A DNA stretch of 64,000 nucleotides from Klebsiella aerogenes KCTC 2190. Its GTDB lineage: Bacteria > Pseudomonadota > Gammaproteobacteria > Enterobacterales > Enterobacteriaceae. A model generated the notes under the pieces. That model did not search any database. It had not been told where the DNA came from and saw nothing but the letters and a program-made list of their open reading frames with translations. Where the stretch lies: positions 3,906,001-3,970,000 of the forward strand of contig NC_015663.1 of the NCBI RefSeq assembly GCF_000215745.1, in the 5' to 3' direction. The position numbers were made by a program, and so were the translations under genes. Shown one piece after another: positions 26,270 through 35,501 of the stretch; positions within the stretch are counted from its first letter, which is position 1; each line of letters begins with the position of its first letter.

Positions 26270-27882
26270 GCTTTTTTCCTTTTACTATCCCAGGGCAGGT
26301 GAACAAAAAATTGGGTAAATACGCCAGGCTCGGACTCGACGGACAACGTGCCGCCGAGTTCGTGGAGCTGCTGGTTGGCGAGAAACAGGCCGACGCCGCG
26401 ATTTTCGCCTTTGGTGGAGAAGCCCTTATTAAAGATGGCGTCGATATTGGCCGCCGGGATCCCCGGGCCGTCGTCGCTCACTTCGCCGCTTAACCAGCCA
26501 TCCTGATAGTGCAATAGCAGGCTCACTTCGCCTTCCTCCTGGCTGCTCATCGCGTCCAGCGCATTTTCAATCAGATTGCCCAACACCGTCACCAGCACGG
26601 TGACCTGTTTTTCATTTGGGCAATCCGGCACCAGGCTCTCTTCGGCGAGGTTCAACGTGAAGCCTCGCTCTTTGGCGCGCTGGATTTTACCAATCAGGAA
26701 GCCGGCGACCACCGGCGATTTTATCCGGTGCTGAATTTCGCCGATATCGGCCTGATAGGCATGGGCGGTTTGCAGCACATATTCTTCCAACTTGTCATAG
26801 CTTTTCATATTCAGCAGGCCGAGGATCACGTGCAGCTTGTTCATAAACTCGTGCGAAGTGGTGCGCAGGGCATCGACGTAGCTCATCATGCCGTCCAGCC
26901 GCTGCACCAGTTGACTCATCTCGGTCTTATCGCGGAAGGTGCTGATCGCGCCGACGATGGCGTTCTGGCTGCGCACCGGGACGGTATTGCTGATCAGCAA
27001 TAAGCCATTACAGCCGAGCGCTCGGTCATAGATAGGCTCGCCGCTACGCAGAACTTCCTGCAGGTCCGCAAGCAGCGGGGTGCGATCGATGCTTTTATCC
27101 GGCCCGCTAAGTAACATGCCGCGGGCGGCCGGGTTAATCAGCGTGACCTGGCCGCTGCTATCCACGGCGATCACGCCTTCTTTCAGCGAGTGCAGCATCG
27201 CTTGTCGCTGCTGGAACTGGGTGGAGATATCCTGCGGCTCCAGCCCCAGCAGAATACGTTTTAAGCCGCGCACCAGGGTCCAGGTGCCGATAGCGCAGAC
27301 CAGCGCGCTGACCAGAATGGTCAGCAGAACGTCCCAGCGGCTATTGGCGATCTGTTCGTCGACTTTACTCAGCGAAATACCTACCACTACCACGCCTATC
27401 TGCTGATGCTGTTCATTGAATACCGGGGTAAACACGCGCAGCGCCGGCGCCAGTACGCCGTGGTTAATCGCCACGTTTTCCCGCCCGGCGAGGGTCGGGC
27501 GGATATCCTCGCCGATAAAGGGTTTACCGATGATGGCGCTATCCGGATGCGAATAGCGAATGCCGCGCATGTCGGTCACAATCGCGTAAAGCAGGTCGTT
27601 ACGCCGGGTAATGGACTGCGCCAGCGGCTGAATAATATTGCTCTGCGGCGGCTCGCCGAGACCGCGCTTCACCTGCGGCATATCGGCCATGGTGCGCGCC
27701 ACCGCCAGCGCCGTCTCTTTTAAGCCGTCGCGAGTGGCGTTACTGATTTGCATAAACCATAGCGCGTAGACCAGCAGCAGCACCGCGCCGATAACGCTGC
27801 CAATCATCAGCGTGACGGCGGTACTTAATTTCAGGCTGCGGGCGCGCTTGCGGGCGGGCGGCTGTAGCTCGGCTTCCTTCAT
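26266..27882 (-). CDS. dcuS: Sensor histidine kinase DcuS (C4-dicarboxylate sensing)
   Basis: 538 residues of the CitA/DcuS family. Layout: span 1 at about 23-45 (AVTLMIGSVIGAVLLLVYAL), a periplasmic PAS sensor with GIRYSHPDSAIIG and PALRVFTPVFNE (positions of the fumarate-binding His and Arg of DcuS), span 2 (WDVLLTILVSALVCAIGTWT), a cytoplasmic PAS, phospho-acceptor His in RTTSHEFMNKLHVILGLL, and the ATPase (LGNLIENALDAM, DDGPGIP, STKGENRGVGL). It senses fumarate or succinate with the help of transporters. First gene of dcuSR. Confidence 0.93.
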   Translation of the reverse strand: MKEAELQPPARKRARSLKLSTAVTLMIGSVIGAVLLLVYALWFMQISNATRDGLKETALAVARTMADMPQVKRGLGEPPQSNIIQPLAQSITRRNDLLYAIVTDMRGIRYSHPDSAIIGKPFIGEDIRPTLAGRENVAINHGVLAPALRVFTPVFNEQHQQIGVVVVGISLSKVDEQIANSRWDVLLTILVSALVCAIGTWTLVRGLKRILLGLEPQDISTQFQQRQAMLHSLKEGVIAVDSSGQVTLINPAARGMLLSGPDKSIDRTPLLADLQEVLRSGEPIYDRALGCNGLLLISNTVPVRSQNAIVGAISTFRDKTEMSQLVQRLDGMMSYVDALRTTSHEFMNKLHVILGLLNMKSYDKLEEYVLQTAHAYQADIGEIQHRIKSPVVAGFLIGKIQRAKERGFTLNLAEESLVPDCPNEKQVTVLVTVLGNLIENALDAMSSQEEGEVSLLLHYQDGWLSGEVSDDGPGIPAANIDAIFNKGFSTKGENRGVGLFLANQQLHELGGTLSVESEPGVFTQFFVHLPWDSKRKKA

Positions 27883-28187
27883 GACAACCCCGATCGATTC
27901 GTTGAACGATCATTATCGCCGATAGGGCGGCTTTCATAAAGCCGTGTAATAACAGTAAAACCGGCGTACCGGGTATCCGTTGCCTGACATGCGTAGCCCT
28001 CATGCTCGGATAACGCGCAATCGCGCTGCGATTAGGTGTCGGGTGAACAAACTGTGACCTCCGTGGCGGTAAAGCCGTGAATGAAGGCTTTACACTGGCT
28101 GCATCAATCAAATAGCCGTGATGAATGAATGGATATGTCACCGCTATTGATTTCGCCGCAGTGAGTTCGGTTTTAAATGGAGGTTTT
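27883..28187. other. Intergenic region dcuS - SIS gene
   Basis: 305 bases between divergent genes. It holds two hairpins: CGGCTTT/AAAGCCG at 27928-27944, and GTAAAGCC/GGCTTTAC at 28069-28093 with a 9-base loop. Neither has a T-run. They may be operator or mRNA structures. No supported ORF is seen. Confidence 0.5.
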
Positions 28188-29108
28188 ATGAGCAGTAAGC
28201 CAACCGCATCAATGCTGGAACGACGCCACCCGCAAACGCGCCATATCGATACGCTCGCCACCCTCGATATGCTGACCCTGCTGCAGCAGGATAACAAACA
28301 GATAGCCGTTGCCATCGATGCCTGCCTGCCGCAGATTACCCGGCTGGTGGATAACGCCGCGGCGACCCTGAGCCGGGGAGGACGGCTGGTGATCGTTGGC
28401 GCCGGGGCATCCGGGCAGGCGGCGTTGCAAACGGTTAATGACTATTCCCCTGAAGCCAATCACTCACTGGTGGCGATGATCGCCGGTGGCGAAGGGAGCG
28501 CGCTGCAGGCCGCCGAGCGGGCGGCTAACGATTATGACGCGGGCTTACGGGATATGCAGCTATTGTCCCTGAGCGCTAACGATATGCTGCTGGCGCTCAC
28601 CGTCAGCGGCAAAACGCCGTGGGTGTGGGGAGCCATGCGTCACGCCTGGTCGCTGGGGACGCCGATTGCGATCCTGACGCAGCAGCCTGATAGCGAAGCC
28701 GCGCAGCTGGCGGATATTATGATTGCGCCGCAGACCGGGCCGGAAGCGGTGGCGGGTTATGGCAATCCGAAAGCGCAACTGGCGCAGCGGCAGATCCTCA
28801 CCCTGTTAACCACCGGCCTTGCGGTACGCAGCGGCAAAGTGTTCGGCAACCTGCGCGTTGATCTACAGGCAACCAGCCCGCGCTGGGAGGAGCGGCAAAT
28901 CGCCATGGTGATGGCCGCCGCAGAGTGTACGCGCGCGCAAGCTAAAGCCGCGTTGGCCAGTTGCAATCAGCATTGTCGGACGGCGATTCTGATGCTAATG
29001 ACGGGGCTCGATGCCTGGCAGGCGCGGGATCTGCTCAGCGAAAACAACAACCATTTGCGTGTCGCCCTGGCTGAAGCGCAAGAGAAAACGCTCAGTAACG
29101 TTAATTAA
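28188..29108 (+). CDS. SIS-domain protein related to N-acetylmuramic acid 6-phosphate etherase (MurQ-like)
   Basis: 306 residues. A central SIS sugar-phosphate isomerase domain is clear: RLVIVGAGASGQAALQTVND, LVAMIAGGEGSALQAAERAA, LALTVSGKTPWVWGAM. The C-terminal helical part (AAECTRAQAKAALASC) resembles MurQ. True MurQ has SEC in the GAGTSGR region, with a catalytic Glu; here the equivalent appears to be NDY. The second catalytic-type Glu, in AAERAA, seems retained. Thus the etherase activity is doubtful and another phosphosugar role is possible. Start at 28188 follows ATGGAGGTTTT. There is no PTS or sugar gene beside it. Confidence 0.7.
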   Translation: MSSKPTASMLERRHPQTRHIDTLATLDMLTLLQQDNKQIAVAIDACLPQITRLVDNAAATLSRGGRLVIVGAGASGQAALQTVNDYSPEANHSLVAMIAGGEGSALQAAERAANDYDAGLRDMQLLSLSANDMLLALTVSGKTPWVWGAMRHAWSLGTPIAILTQQPDSEAAQLADIMIAPQTGPEAVAGYGNPKAQLAQRQILTLLTTGLAVRSGKVFGNLRVDLQATSPRWEERQIAMVMAAAECTRAQAKAALASCNQHCRTAILMLMTGLDAWQARDLLSENNNHLRVALAEAQEKTLSNVN

Positions 29109-29118
29109 TCTCCTCGCC

Positions 29119-29160
29119 GCGCCGGTTTGTTAAATAACTAAATAAACCGGCGCTATATTT
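29119..29160 (+). terminator. Terminator-like hairpin after the SIS gene
   Basis: A perfect 10-bp stem, GCGCCGGTTT with AAACCGGCGC, encloses a 15-base AT-rich loop. TATATTTCTT follows. The T-rich tail is imperfect. Confidence 0.6.
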
Positions 29161-29352
29161 CTTATCGCCCCAATCATCCTGATTTTCCGTCGCTATTTTT
29201 CACAATAACTGCCAGCGAAATAAATAAGCTGCTTTTTTAAGTTAAAAAACTGTTTAATTAAAATATCGAAGTGTAAATGATATTTTAAAATAAAGTAAAA
29301 GTGCGTTAATATGATGGCTCTTATTACACTTTTGCTACGCGATATTTCTATT

Positions 29353-31008
29353 ATGCCTGCAATTAAAAAAACGATTATATCTATGACCGCATTAGCGATG
29401 TTCGTCAGTACGGCGACCTACGCAAATGGCGATACCTCGAAAAAAACTGACTTTCTGCTGATCGGCGGCGGCATCATGAGCGCCTCGCTGGGCACCTGGC
29501 TGCAGGAGTTGCAGCCGGAGTGGAAACAGGTGATGGTGGAGAAACTCGACGGCGTCGCGCTGGAGTCCTCCAACGGCTGGAATAACGCCGGTACCGGTCA
29601 CTCGGCGAATATGGAACTGAACTACACGCCGCAGCGTGCAGACGGTTCTATTGATGTCAGCAAAGCGCTGGATATCAACGAACAGTTTATGATTTCGCGC
29701 CAGTTCTGGTCGGCGCAGGTCAAACGCGGTATTTTGCACGACCCGCACTCGTTTATTAATTCCACGCCGCATATGAGTTTCGTGTGGGGCGATAATGTGG
29801 ATTATCTGCAAAAGCGTTATAACGCGCTGCAGCAGACCACCTTATTCCAGGGAATGAAATTCTCCACCGATCACGCGCAAATTAAACAGTGGGCGCCGTT
29901 GGTGATGGAAGGACGCGATCCGCAGCAAAAAGTGGCCGCGACCTGGACGCCGGTCGGTACCGATGTGAACTACGGTGAAATTACCCGTCAGCTGATCGGT
30001 AGCCTGAAAAAGAGCAGCAACTTCTCGCTGCAGACCTCTTCTGAAGTCACCGATTTTAAACGCAATGCCGACAACTCCTGGCACGTGACGATTAAGAACG
30101 TGCAGAGCGGTGAAGAGCAGGCTATCGACGCCAAATATGTCTTCATCGGCGCCGGCGGCGGCGCGTTGAAGCTGCTGCAGAAAACCGGTATTCCGGAAGC
30201 GGACAACTATGCGGGCTTCCCGGTAGGCGGCTCATTCCTGATGACCGAGAACCCGGAGCTGACTAAACTGCACCAGCAGAAAGTTTATGGTCAGGCTTCA
30301 GTTGGCGCGCCGCCGATGTCGGTACCGCACCTGGATGCTCGTTACCTCGATGGTAAGCGCGTGGTGCTGTTCGGGCCATTCGCCACCTTCTCCACCAAGT
30401 TCCTGAAAAACGGCTCGTTCTTCGATCTGCTGAGTACCACCACCACCAGCAACGTACTGCCGATGACCCACGTTGGCCTCGACAACTTCGATCTGGTGAA
30501 GTACCTGATTAGCCAGGTTATGCTCAACGATGATGACCGCTTTGCGGCGCTGAAAGAGTACTACCCGAACGCGCGTAAAGAAGACTGGAAACTGATTCAG
30601 GCCGGTCAGCGCGTGCAGATCATCAAAAAAGACGCGGAGAAGGGCGGCGTGCTGAAGCTCGGTACCGAAGTGGTGGTCGATCAGCAGAAAACGATTTCTG
30701 CGCTGCTCGGCGCATCGCCAGGTGCTTCCACCGCCGCGCCGATCACCCTGAACGTTCTCAAGCAGATGTTCCCGCAGCAGTTTAACTCGCCGGAATGGCA
30801 GAGCCGCATTCGCGCTATCGTGCCGAGCTACGGCGAGAAGTTAAACGGCAACGTGGCCCTGACCCAGCAGGTTTGGGATGACACCGCCGCGGCGCTGCAA
30901 CTGACCAAGCCTCCGGTCATTCAGATGCCAGAGACGGCGCCGACCGCGACCGCCAAACCGGCAGAGACGCCGCGCGAGGCCTCGCCGCAGCACGATATGG
31001 CGCTGTAA
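29353..31008 (+). CDS. mqo: Malate:quinone oxidoreductase
   Basis: About 551 residues. FAD-binding N-terminus [19 protein letters not shown], then [55 protein letters not shown] and [14 protein letters not shown], all diagnostic of Mqo. It oxidises malate to oxaloacetate and passes electrons to quinone at the membrane. The first 25 residues look like a signal or anchor ([17 protein letters not shown]), as in E. coli Mqo. The C-terminus adds a Pro/Ala/Thr-rich tail. ATGs at 29311, 29314 and 29353 are possible; none has a strong ribosome site, and 29353 best matches family length. Confidence 0.93.
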   Translation: MPAIKKTIISMTALAMFVSTATYANGDTSKKTDFLLIGGGIMSASLGTWLQELQPEWKQVMVEKLDGVALESSNGWNNAGTGHSANMELNYTPQRADGSIDVSKALDINEQFMISRQFWSAQVKRGILHDPHSFINSTPHMSFVWGDNVDYLQKRYNALQQTTLFQGMKFSTDHAQIKQWAPLVMEGRDPQQKVAATWTPVGTDVNYGEITRQLIGSLKKSSNFSLQTSSEVTDFKRNADNSWHVTIKNVQSGEEQAIDAKYVFIGAGGGALKLLQKTGIPEADNYAGFPVGGSFLMTENPELTKLHQQKVYGQASVGAPPMSVPHLDARYLDGKRVVLFGPFATFSTKFLKNGSFFDLLSTTTTSNVLPMTHVGLDNFDLVKYLISQVMLNDDDRFAALKEYYPNARKEDWKLIQAGQRVQIIKKDAEKGGVLKLGTEVVVDQQKTISALLGASPGASTAAPITLNVLKQMFPQQFNSPEWQSRIRAIVPSYGEKLNGNVALTQQVWDDTAAALQLTKPPVIQMPETAPTATAKPAETPREASPQHDMAL

Positions 31009-31029
31009 CGACGCATCCAGGCAGTGAAC

Positions 31030-31058
31030 AAAAGGGAAGACCATGGTCTTCCCTTTTT
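31030..31058 (+). terminator. Rho-independent terminator of mqo
   Basis: AAAAGGGAAGACC pairs with GGTCTTCCCTTTT as a near-perfect palindrome running into TTTTT, 22 bases after the mqo stop. Confidence 0.9.
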
Positions 31059-31165
31059 GCGTTTTTTACCGGCTGAGGCCGCGCGCTGCCTGCAACTTTG
31101 GCCTCATAAAAGATATACTGGTTTGAATTGAAATAAGAAAATTAAACCAGGGGTGTGGAAGGGTT

Positions 31166-32092
31166 ATGAAAGACGATATCAACCAGGAGATCACCTTCCG
31201 CAAGCTATCGGTCTTTATGATGTTTATGGCGAAGGGCAATATCGCCAGAACCGCCGAAGCCATGAAGCTCAGCAGCGTTAGCGTTCACCGCGCGCTGCAT
31301 ACGCTCGAAGAGGGAGTCGGCTGCCCGCTGTTTGTTCACAAAGGGCGCAACCTGCTGCCGCTGCAGGCGGCATGGACGCTGCTCGAGTACTGCCAGGATG
31401 TGATGAGTCTGATGAGCCGCGGGCTTGAGGCGACGCGTAAAGTCGCCGGCGTCGGTCAGGGACGGTTGCGCATCGGTACCCTCTATTCGCTGACGCTGGA
31501 AACCGTTCCGCGCATCATCATGGGGATGAAGCTGCGTCGCCCGGAGCTTGAACTGGATCTGACGATGGGCTCCAATCAGATGCTGCTGGATATGCTGGAA
31601 GACGATGCCCTTGACGCTATCTTAATCGCCACCAATGAAGGCGAGTACAATAATTCGGCTTTCGACGTGGTGCCGCTATTTGAAGATGATATCTTCCTCG
31701 CCGCGCCGGCGACGGAACAGCTGGATACCACTCAGCTCGCCGACCTGCGCGATTACGCCGATCGTAAATTTGTCTCGCTGGCGGAAGGGTTTGCGACGTA
31801 TGCCGGATTTCAGGAGGCCTTTCATGTAGCCGGTTTTGAGCCGGAAATCGTGACCAGGGTGAATGATATCTTTTCGATGATAAGCCTGGTGCAGGCGGGC
31901 GTCGGGTTTGCGCTGCTGCCGGGGCGCATGAAGAAGGTTTACGAAAACGATGTGCAGCTGTTAAAGCTGGCGGAACCCTATCAGATGCGCCAGCTGATCT
32001 CTATCGTCTATTCACATCATCGCGAGCGCGATGCCGACCTGCTGGCGCTGGCGGCGGAAGGGCGCATGTACGCCCGCAGTATTAATCGCTAA
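31166..32092 (+). CDS. mdcR: LysR-type regulator of malonate use (MdcR)
   Basis: 308 residues. N-terminal helix-turn-helix (TAEAMKLSSVSVHRALHTLE) and a LysR effector domain from about residue 95 (LRIGTLYSLTLETVPRIIMG). It lies at the 3' end of the mdc operon, convergent, with an 11-base overlap with mdcH. In K. pneumoniae MdcR activates mdc expression with malonate and regulates itself. Identification as MdcR rests mainly on location plus LysR class. Confidence 0.85.
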   Translation: MKDDINQEITFRKLSVFMMFMAKGNIARTAEAMKLSSVSVHRALHTLEEGVGCPLFVHKGRNLLPLQAAWTLLEYCQDVMSLMSRGLEATRKVAGVGQGRLRIGTLYSLTLETVPRIIMGMKLRRPELELDLTMGSNQMLLDMLEDDALDAILIATNEGEYNNSAFDVVPLFEDDIFLAAPATEQLDTTQLADLRDYADRKFVSLAEGFATYAGFQEAFHVAGFEPEIVTRVNDIFSMISLVQAGVGFALLPGRMKKVYENDVQLLKLAEPYQMRQLISIVYSHHRERDADLLALAAEGRMYARSINR

Positions 32093-32984
32093 GCCGCTGC
32101 GCCAGATGGCGGGCGACGTCTACGCCGCTGCGCTCCAGCGAAATTGTCTCGCCGCGCCAGCCCGCCTGGCGGGTCAGGCAGGTGAGCACGCCGCCGGGCG
32201 GCATCTCGATTGCCAGCCTTGCGTCGCGTTCATCAGCGGCGATCATCGCCTCCTGCCAATGCACGGTGCGCGCCATGTTCATCGCCAGATCGTCGGCGAT
32301 CCGCTGCGGATCCCACAGCACGCGCGCCGTCGAGCCGCTTAAATAGGCGCGCTGAGGGCGCGTTAAGGTGACGTCGGCAAAGGCTTTTGCCAGGGCTGCG
32401 GCAGGTTTATCCAACAGCGCGCAGTGCGACGGCACGCTGACCGCCAGCCGTTGGGCTTTACTGGCGCCAGCCTGCAGCGCCAGCTGCGCCACCTCGGCCA
32501 TGGCGTCATCGCGCCCGGCGATCACGATTTGCGTTTCGGCGTTCAGGTTGGCAAGATAAACCTCGTGGCCCTGCATCAGCGCCTCAACCCGCGGGCGGGT
32601 CAGCCCCATAATCGCCGTCAGCCCGTAACCTTCGGGATAAGCCTGCTCCATTAAATCGCCGCGTAGCGCCACCAGGCGCAGCGCGCTGGCGAAATCGAGC
32701 GCGCCGGCAATCACCGCTGCCGGAAACGCGCCGATAGAGAGCCCGCTGACCATCTGCGGATCCACGCCCTGGCGCTGTAGCTCGCGCGCCCAGGCTACCC
32801 CGGCGATCAGCAGACAGAGTTGTACTGCACGGGTATGCTTTAGCGCGTCGGCGCTATCGAGGGTATCGACTTCATCCCCCAGCACGGCGCGCGCCTGGGT
32901 GAGGATAGCCTCGCGATCGGGGATTGCCGCCAGCATTGCGGGGCGCTGGCCGCCCTGACCGGGAAAAGTAAATATAATCTTCAT
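32082..32984 (-). CDS. mdcH: Malonate decarboxylase subunit MdcH (malonyl-CoA:ACP transacylase)
   Basis: About 300 residues of the FabD-like acyltransferase fold: IFTFPGQGGQRPAML at the start, nucleophile serine in VSGLSIGAFPAAVIAG, catalytic-type His in VSVPSHCALLDKPA. With MdcG it activates the decarboxylase by loading the ACP prosthetic group with malonyl or acetyl. Start chosen as the second of two adjacent ATGs (32984), behind GGGAGGA. The first ATG overlaps the mdcG stop. Last gene of the operon. Confidence 0.92.
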   Translation of the reverse strand: MKIIFTFPGQGGQRPAMLAAIPDREAILTQARAVLGDEVDTLDSADALKHTRAVQLCLLIAGVAWARELQRQGVDPQMVSGLSIGAFPAAVIAGALDFASALRLVALRGDLMEQAYPEGYGLTAIMGLTRPRVEALMQGHEVYLANLNAETQIVIAGRDDAMAEVAQLALQAGASKAQRLAVSVPSHCALLDKPAAALAKAFADVTLTRPQRAYLSGSTARVLWDPQRIADDLAMNMARTVHWQEAMIAADERDARLAIEMPPGGVLTCLTRQAGWRGETISLERSGVDVARHLAQRLSD

Positions 32985-33601
32985 CATTCCTCCCTGTGCC
33001 ACGGCGTCGCGGTTAAGCGCGCGCCGCGGGATGTTTTCAGCAGCGCGCGGCCATCGCGCAGCCACTCATTAAGGGCGAAGGCGCCGTACAGTGTTTCTAT
33101 CTGGGTATCGGCGCGGCACGGTAGTTGGGCCACCCGGGCCTGCCATTCCAGCAATGCCTCGCGGTCCAGCGGCTGCGGCGCGCGGATCAGCAAATCCAGA
33201 TCGCTTGCCGCATGCAGCACCGGGATTTCGGTTGCCAGCGCGTAGCCGGTACTGCCGGTGACGCCCCAGCCCCAGGGCCAGCGGTGTAAGATGAGGGCGA
33301 TAGCCGCCTGGACCGGCGGCTGCGAGACAAACGGCGAGCAGAGTAATGCTTCGCGCTCGACAAGCGTCTCCGGGGTGACGCTGCGCACGATATTGCGCGG
33401 CTGAACCCAGCCGGCGGCGCGCTGTTCGCGCTTCATGCCCCGCACCCCAACCGGGATGCGGGCCTGGCCGTCAACGTCGCGCCTCACCACCACCGGCAGC
33501 GCGGCTCGCCACTGTTGAGCCACCCACGGCTCGGCAATGTCTTCCAGGGCGCTGGCGTGGTTTAACCAAACTAAATCGTGAGGACGCGGCGTTGATGACA
33601 T
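32984..33601 (-). CDS. mdcG: MdcG, phosphoribosyl-dephospho-CoA transferase (holo-ACP synthase of malonate decarboxylase)
   Basis: 205 residues. It begins STPRPHDLVWLN and carries a nucleotidyltransferase-like acidic motif in HAASDLDLLIRAP. It attaches the 2'-(5''-triphosphoribosyl)-3'-dephospho-CoA group made by MdcB to the serine of the delta subunit MdcC. It sits between mdcF (3-base gap) and mdcH (stop/start overlap), so all three are translationally linked. Confidence 0.92.
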   Translation of the reverse strand: MSSTPRPHDLVWLNHASALEDIAEPWVAQQWRAALPVVVRRDVDGQARIPVGVRGMKREQRAAGWVQPRNIVRSVTPETLVEREALLCSPFVSQPPVQAAIALILHRWPWGWGVTGSTGYALATEIPVLHAASDLDLLIRAPQPLDREALLEWQARVAQLPCRADTQIETLYGAFALNEWLRDGRALLKTSRGARLTATPWHREE

Positions 33602-33604
33602 GGT

Positions 33605-34564
33605 TTACAGTCCTGAAGTCAAAGAGATAAACAGCGGTAGCGACAGGATACACAGAACCGAGCTTAACAGCAGCACGGCTTCAGCATCCGGAGACTGCAC
33701 GCCGAAGCGGTTGCCGAAGACCACGCCGAAGAAGCCGGCGGCCAGCGCAATCATCAGGATCGCGGTAATGGCGATAGAACCGTGCAGACCAAGTAACATC
33801 ACCAGACCCCAGGCAATAAACGGCTGCACCAGCAGTTTTACGATGGTTGATGTAGCGATCAGCGCATTGAGCTGCAGTTTACGTGCCGACAGGATCACCC
33901 CGGTGAGGAACAGCGCGGCGGCGGTGGCGGCCAGGCCCAGCGGTTTGATTGACGCCAGCAGCAGGTCCGGCATTTTAATACCGATCGCGGAAAGCACCAC
34001 CCCAAGCAGCGGGCCCCAGACGATCGGTTTTTTCACTGAACGCCACATCAGCACCGGCAGCATCGCCAGCGTAGAACCGCTGTTTTCATCCGCGGCGCGG
34101 GCTTTTTCACGCTCCAGAATCAGCAGGCAGAACGGGGTCATCAGTACCGAGCCGCAGGCGATAGAAACCGCCACCGACAGCGAGGTTGACGCGCCTTCAC
34201 CCAGCACGCTGCCGAGGATCGGCAGACCTAACGCGGCATAGTTTGGCAGGGCGACGGTGAGGGTCAGCACCGCGGCATCCTGCGGCGTGCGTTTGAACAC
34301 GCTGGTGGCGAGGAAGTAGATTGCGGCATAGGTGATCCACATCGCGCCGGTCAGCACCAGCACCAGCGGCGACTGGGCGACGATACCGGCCCACGGCGTT
34401 TGTACCGTCGCGCTAAACAGCGTGGCGGGTAAGGCAAAATCCATTACAAAAATATTAAGCAGCGAGACGTTTTTGTTATCTACCATCCCGGCCTTACCGG
34501 CCCAGAAGCCCAGCAGCATAATGACGAAAATCGGGGCAAGAGCATGAATAATCACATAAGTCAT
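33605..34564 (-). CDS. mdcF: Malonate transporter MdcF (AEC family)
   Basis: 319 residues, about ten membrane spans, of the auxin efflux carrier (AEC) family: IIHALAPIFVIMLLGFWAGK, the kinked-helix FALPATLFSA, LPNYAALGLPILGSVLGEGA, and the C-terminal AAGFFGVVFGNRFGV. The position in the mdc operon identifies malonate as the likely substrate. It occupies the slot held in some other bacteria by mdcL/mdcM. AGGTGATTT precedes the ATG. A 136-base gap with a stable hairpin separates it from mdcE. Confidence 0.92.
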   Translation of the reverse strand: MTYVIIHALAPIFVIMLLGFWAGKAGMVDNKNVSLLNIFVMDFALPATLFSATVQTPWAGIVAQSPLVLVLTGAMWITYAAIYFLATSVFKRTPQDAAVLTLTVALPNYAALGLPILGSVLGEGASTSLSVAVSIACGSVLMTPFCLLILEREKARAADENSGSTLAMLPVLMWRSVKKPIVWGPLLGVVLSAIGIKMPDLLLASIKPLGLAATAAALFLTGVILSARKLQLNALIATSTIVKLLVQPFIAWGLVMLLGLHGSIAITAILMIALAAGFFGVVFGNRFGVQSPDAEAVLLLSSVLCILSLPLFISLTSGL

Positions 34565-34626
34565 AAATCACCTGTAAATAAAATAGAGTACTGGCGCGAT
34601 TGTTATTTTTTCTAAAAGCCGTCCCT

Positions 34627-34655
34627 TCCCGGAGCGTTTATTCCGCGCTCCGGGA
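34627..34655 (-). repeat. Stable hairpin in the mdcE-mdcF gap
   Basis: TCCCGGAGCG (34627-34636) pairs perfectly with CGCTCCGGGA (34646-34655) around a 9-base loop. No U-tract follows on the minus strand, so processing or mRNA-end protection separating the enzyme genes from mdcFGH is more likely than termination. Confidence 0.65.
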
Positions 34656-34700
34656 GACTGCTTCCGGCAGGTTTTCTTCTACTACTTACGTACGAACGTC

Positions 34701-35501
34701 TTACCAGCTGGCGCGCATGCGATCGCGAACCAGTTGCGAGCTGCGGCGGTTTTCCGCGCCCAGACGGCACTTCAGTGAGGTATCGGTGCGCGCGTCAGCG
34801 ATGGCGTCGCGCAGGGCACGGCTGACCAGTGACAGATCGCCTTCGTCTGGCGCATCCGGATGGTTGATATCGAGCAGGGCGGAGAGCAGGCCGAGCGTAG
34901 CGTAGTTGCTGACGTCGTAGGCCATCGGCGGGATCGTCGCCGCCAGTTTCTCCAGCGCCTCTACGGTACGCAGCGTAATGCGCGCTGCCGATTCTTTACC
35001 CATCGCGTGAACCAGCACGCCGCTATCGTTAAAGGCGATCAGGCGGTTGGCCTGATAGCCGTGGGCCAGAAACGCCCCGGACATCGCTTTTCCGACAATC
35101 AGGCCAATCACCGGGTGGCCGGCAAGACGGGCTTTGGCGTAGGCGCCTGCCGCCCCGGCCAGGGCCTGGTGGATGCCAAAGGCTTCTTCGCGGCGGCCAT
35201 AGGCCTGGCTCGGGACATCAATTACCGCGACGATCGGCCGTTTGACAGGCAGATCGGCGTCGGCGGCGATGGTTTCGTTGACCACTTTCGCCAGCGTCCA
35301 GCCTTCCAGCAGGCCGACTTCGCCGCCGGCGGCGCGCGGATAGTGGTTGTTAGCGTCAGGCACCACGGCGATAAAGCGGACGTTTTCGCCATCAATCTGG
35401 CCATCTGCGACCTGCACCGAAGGGCACAGACCACTCATCAGCGGCGCGTCGGGCGCCAGTTTATTCAGCCACAGCGCGGCGCGGTTTGGGAACTGACTCA
35501 T
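34701..35501 (-). CDS. mdcE: Malonate decarboxylase gamma subunit
   Basis: 266 residues of the crotonase/carboxyltransferase fold. Motifs: RPIVAVIDVPSQAYGRREEA, HPVIGLIVGKAMSGAFLAHG and NDSGVLVHAMGKESAARITL. With MdcD it forms the carboxylase part that releases CO2 from malonyl-S-ACP. Its ATG overlaps the mdcD TAA by one base (TAATG), indicating coupling of these two subunits. Confidence 0.94.
   Translation of the reverse strand: MSQFPNRAALWLNKLAPDAPLMSGLCPSVQVADGQIDGENVRFIAVVPDANNHYPRAAGGEVGLLEGWTLAKVVNETIAADADLPVKRPIVAVIDVPSQAYGRREEAFGIHQALAGAAGAYAKARLAGHPVIGLIVGKAMSGAFLAHGYQANRLIAFNDSGVLVHAMGKESAARITLRTVEALEKLAATIPPMAYDVSNYATLGLLSALLDINHPDAPDEGDLSLVSRALRDAIADARTDTSLKCRLGAENRRSSQLVRDRMRASW

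Noticed and set aside
29311..29352. Upstream ATG start for mqo
   Set aside because: Adds 14 residues before the signal-like region and lacks a clear ribosome site; kept only as an alternative.
34627..34655. Hairpin between mdcE and mdcF as an intrinsic terminator
   Set aside because: No U-tract follows, and mdcFGH need the same transcript.
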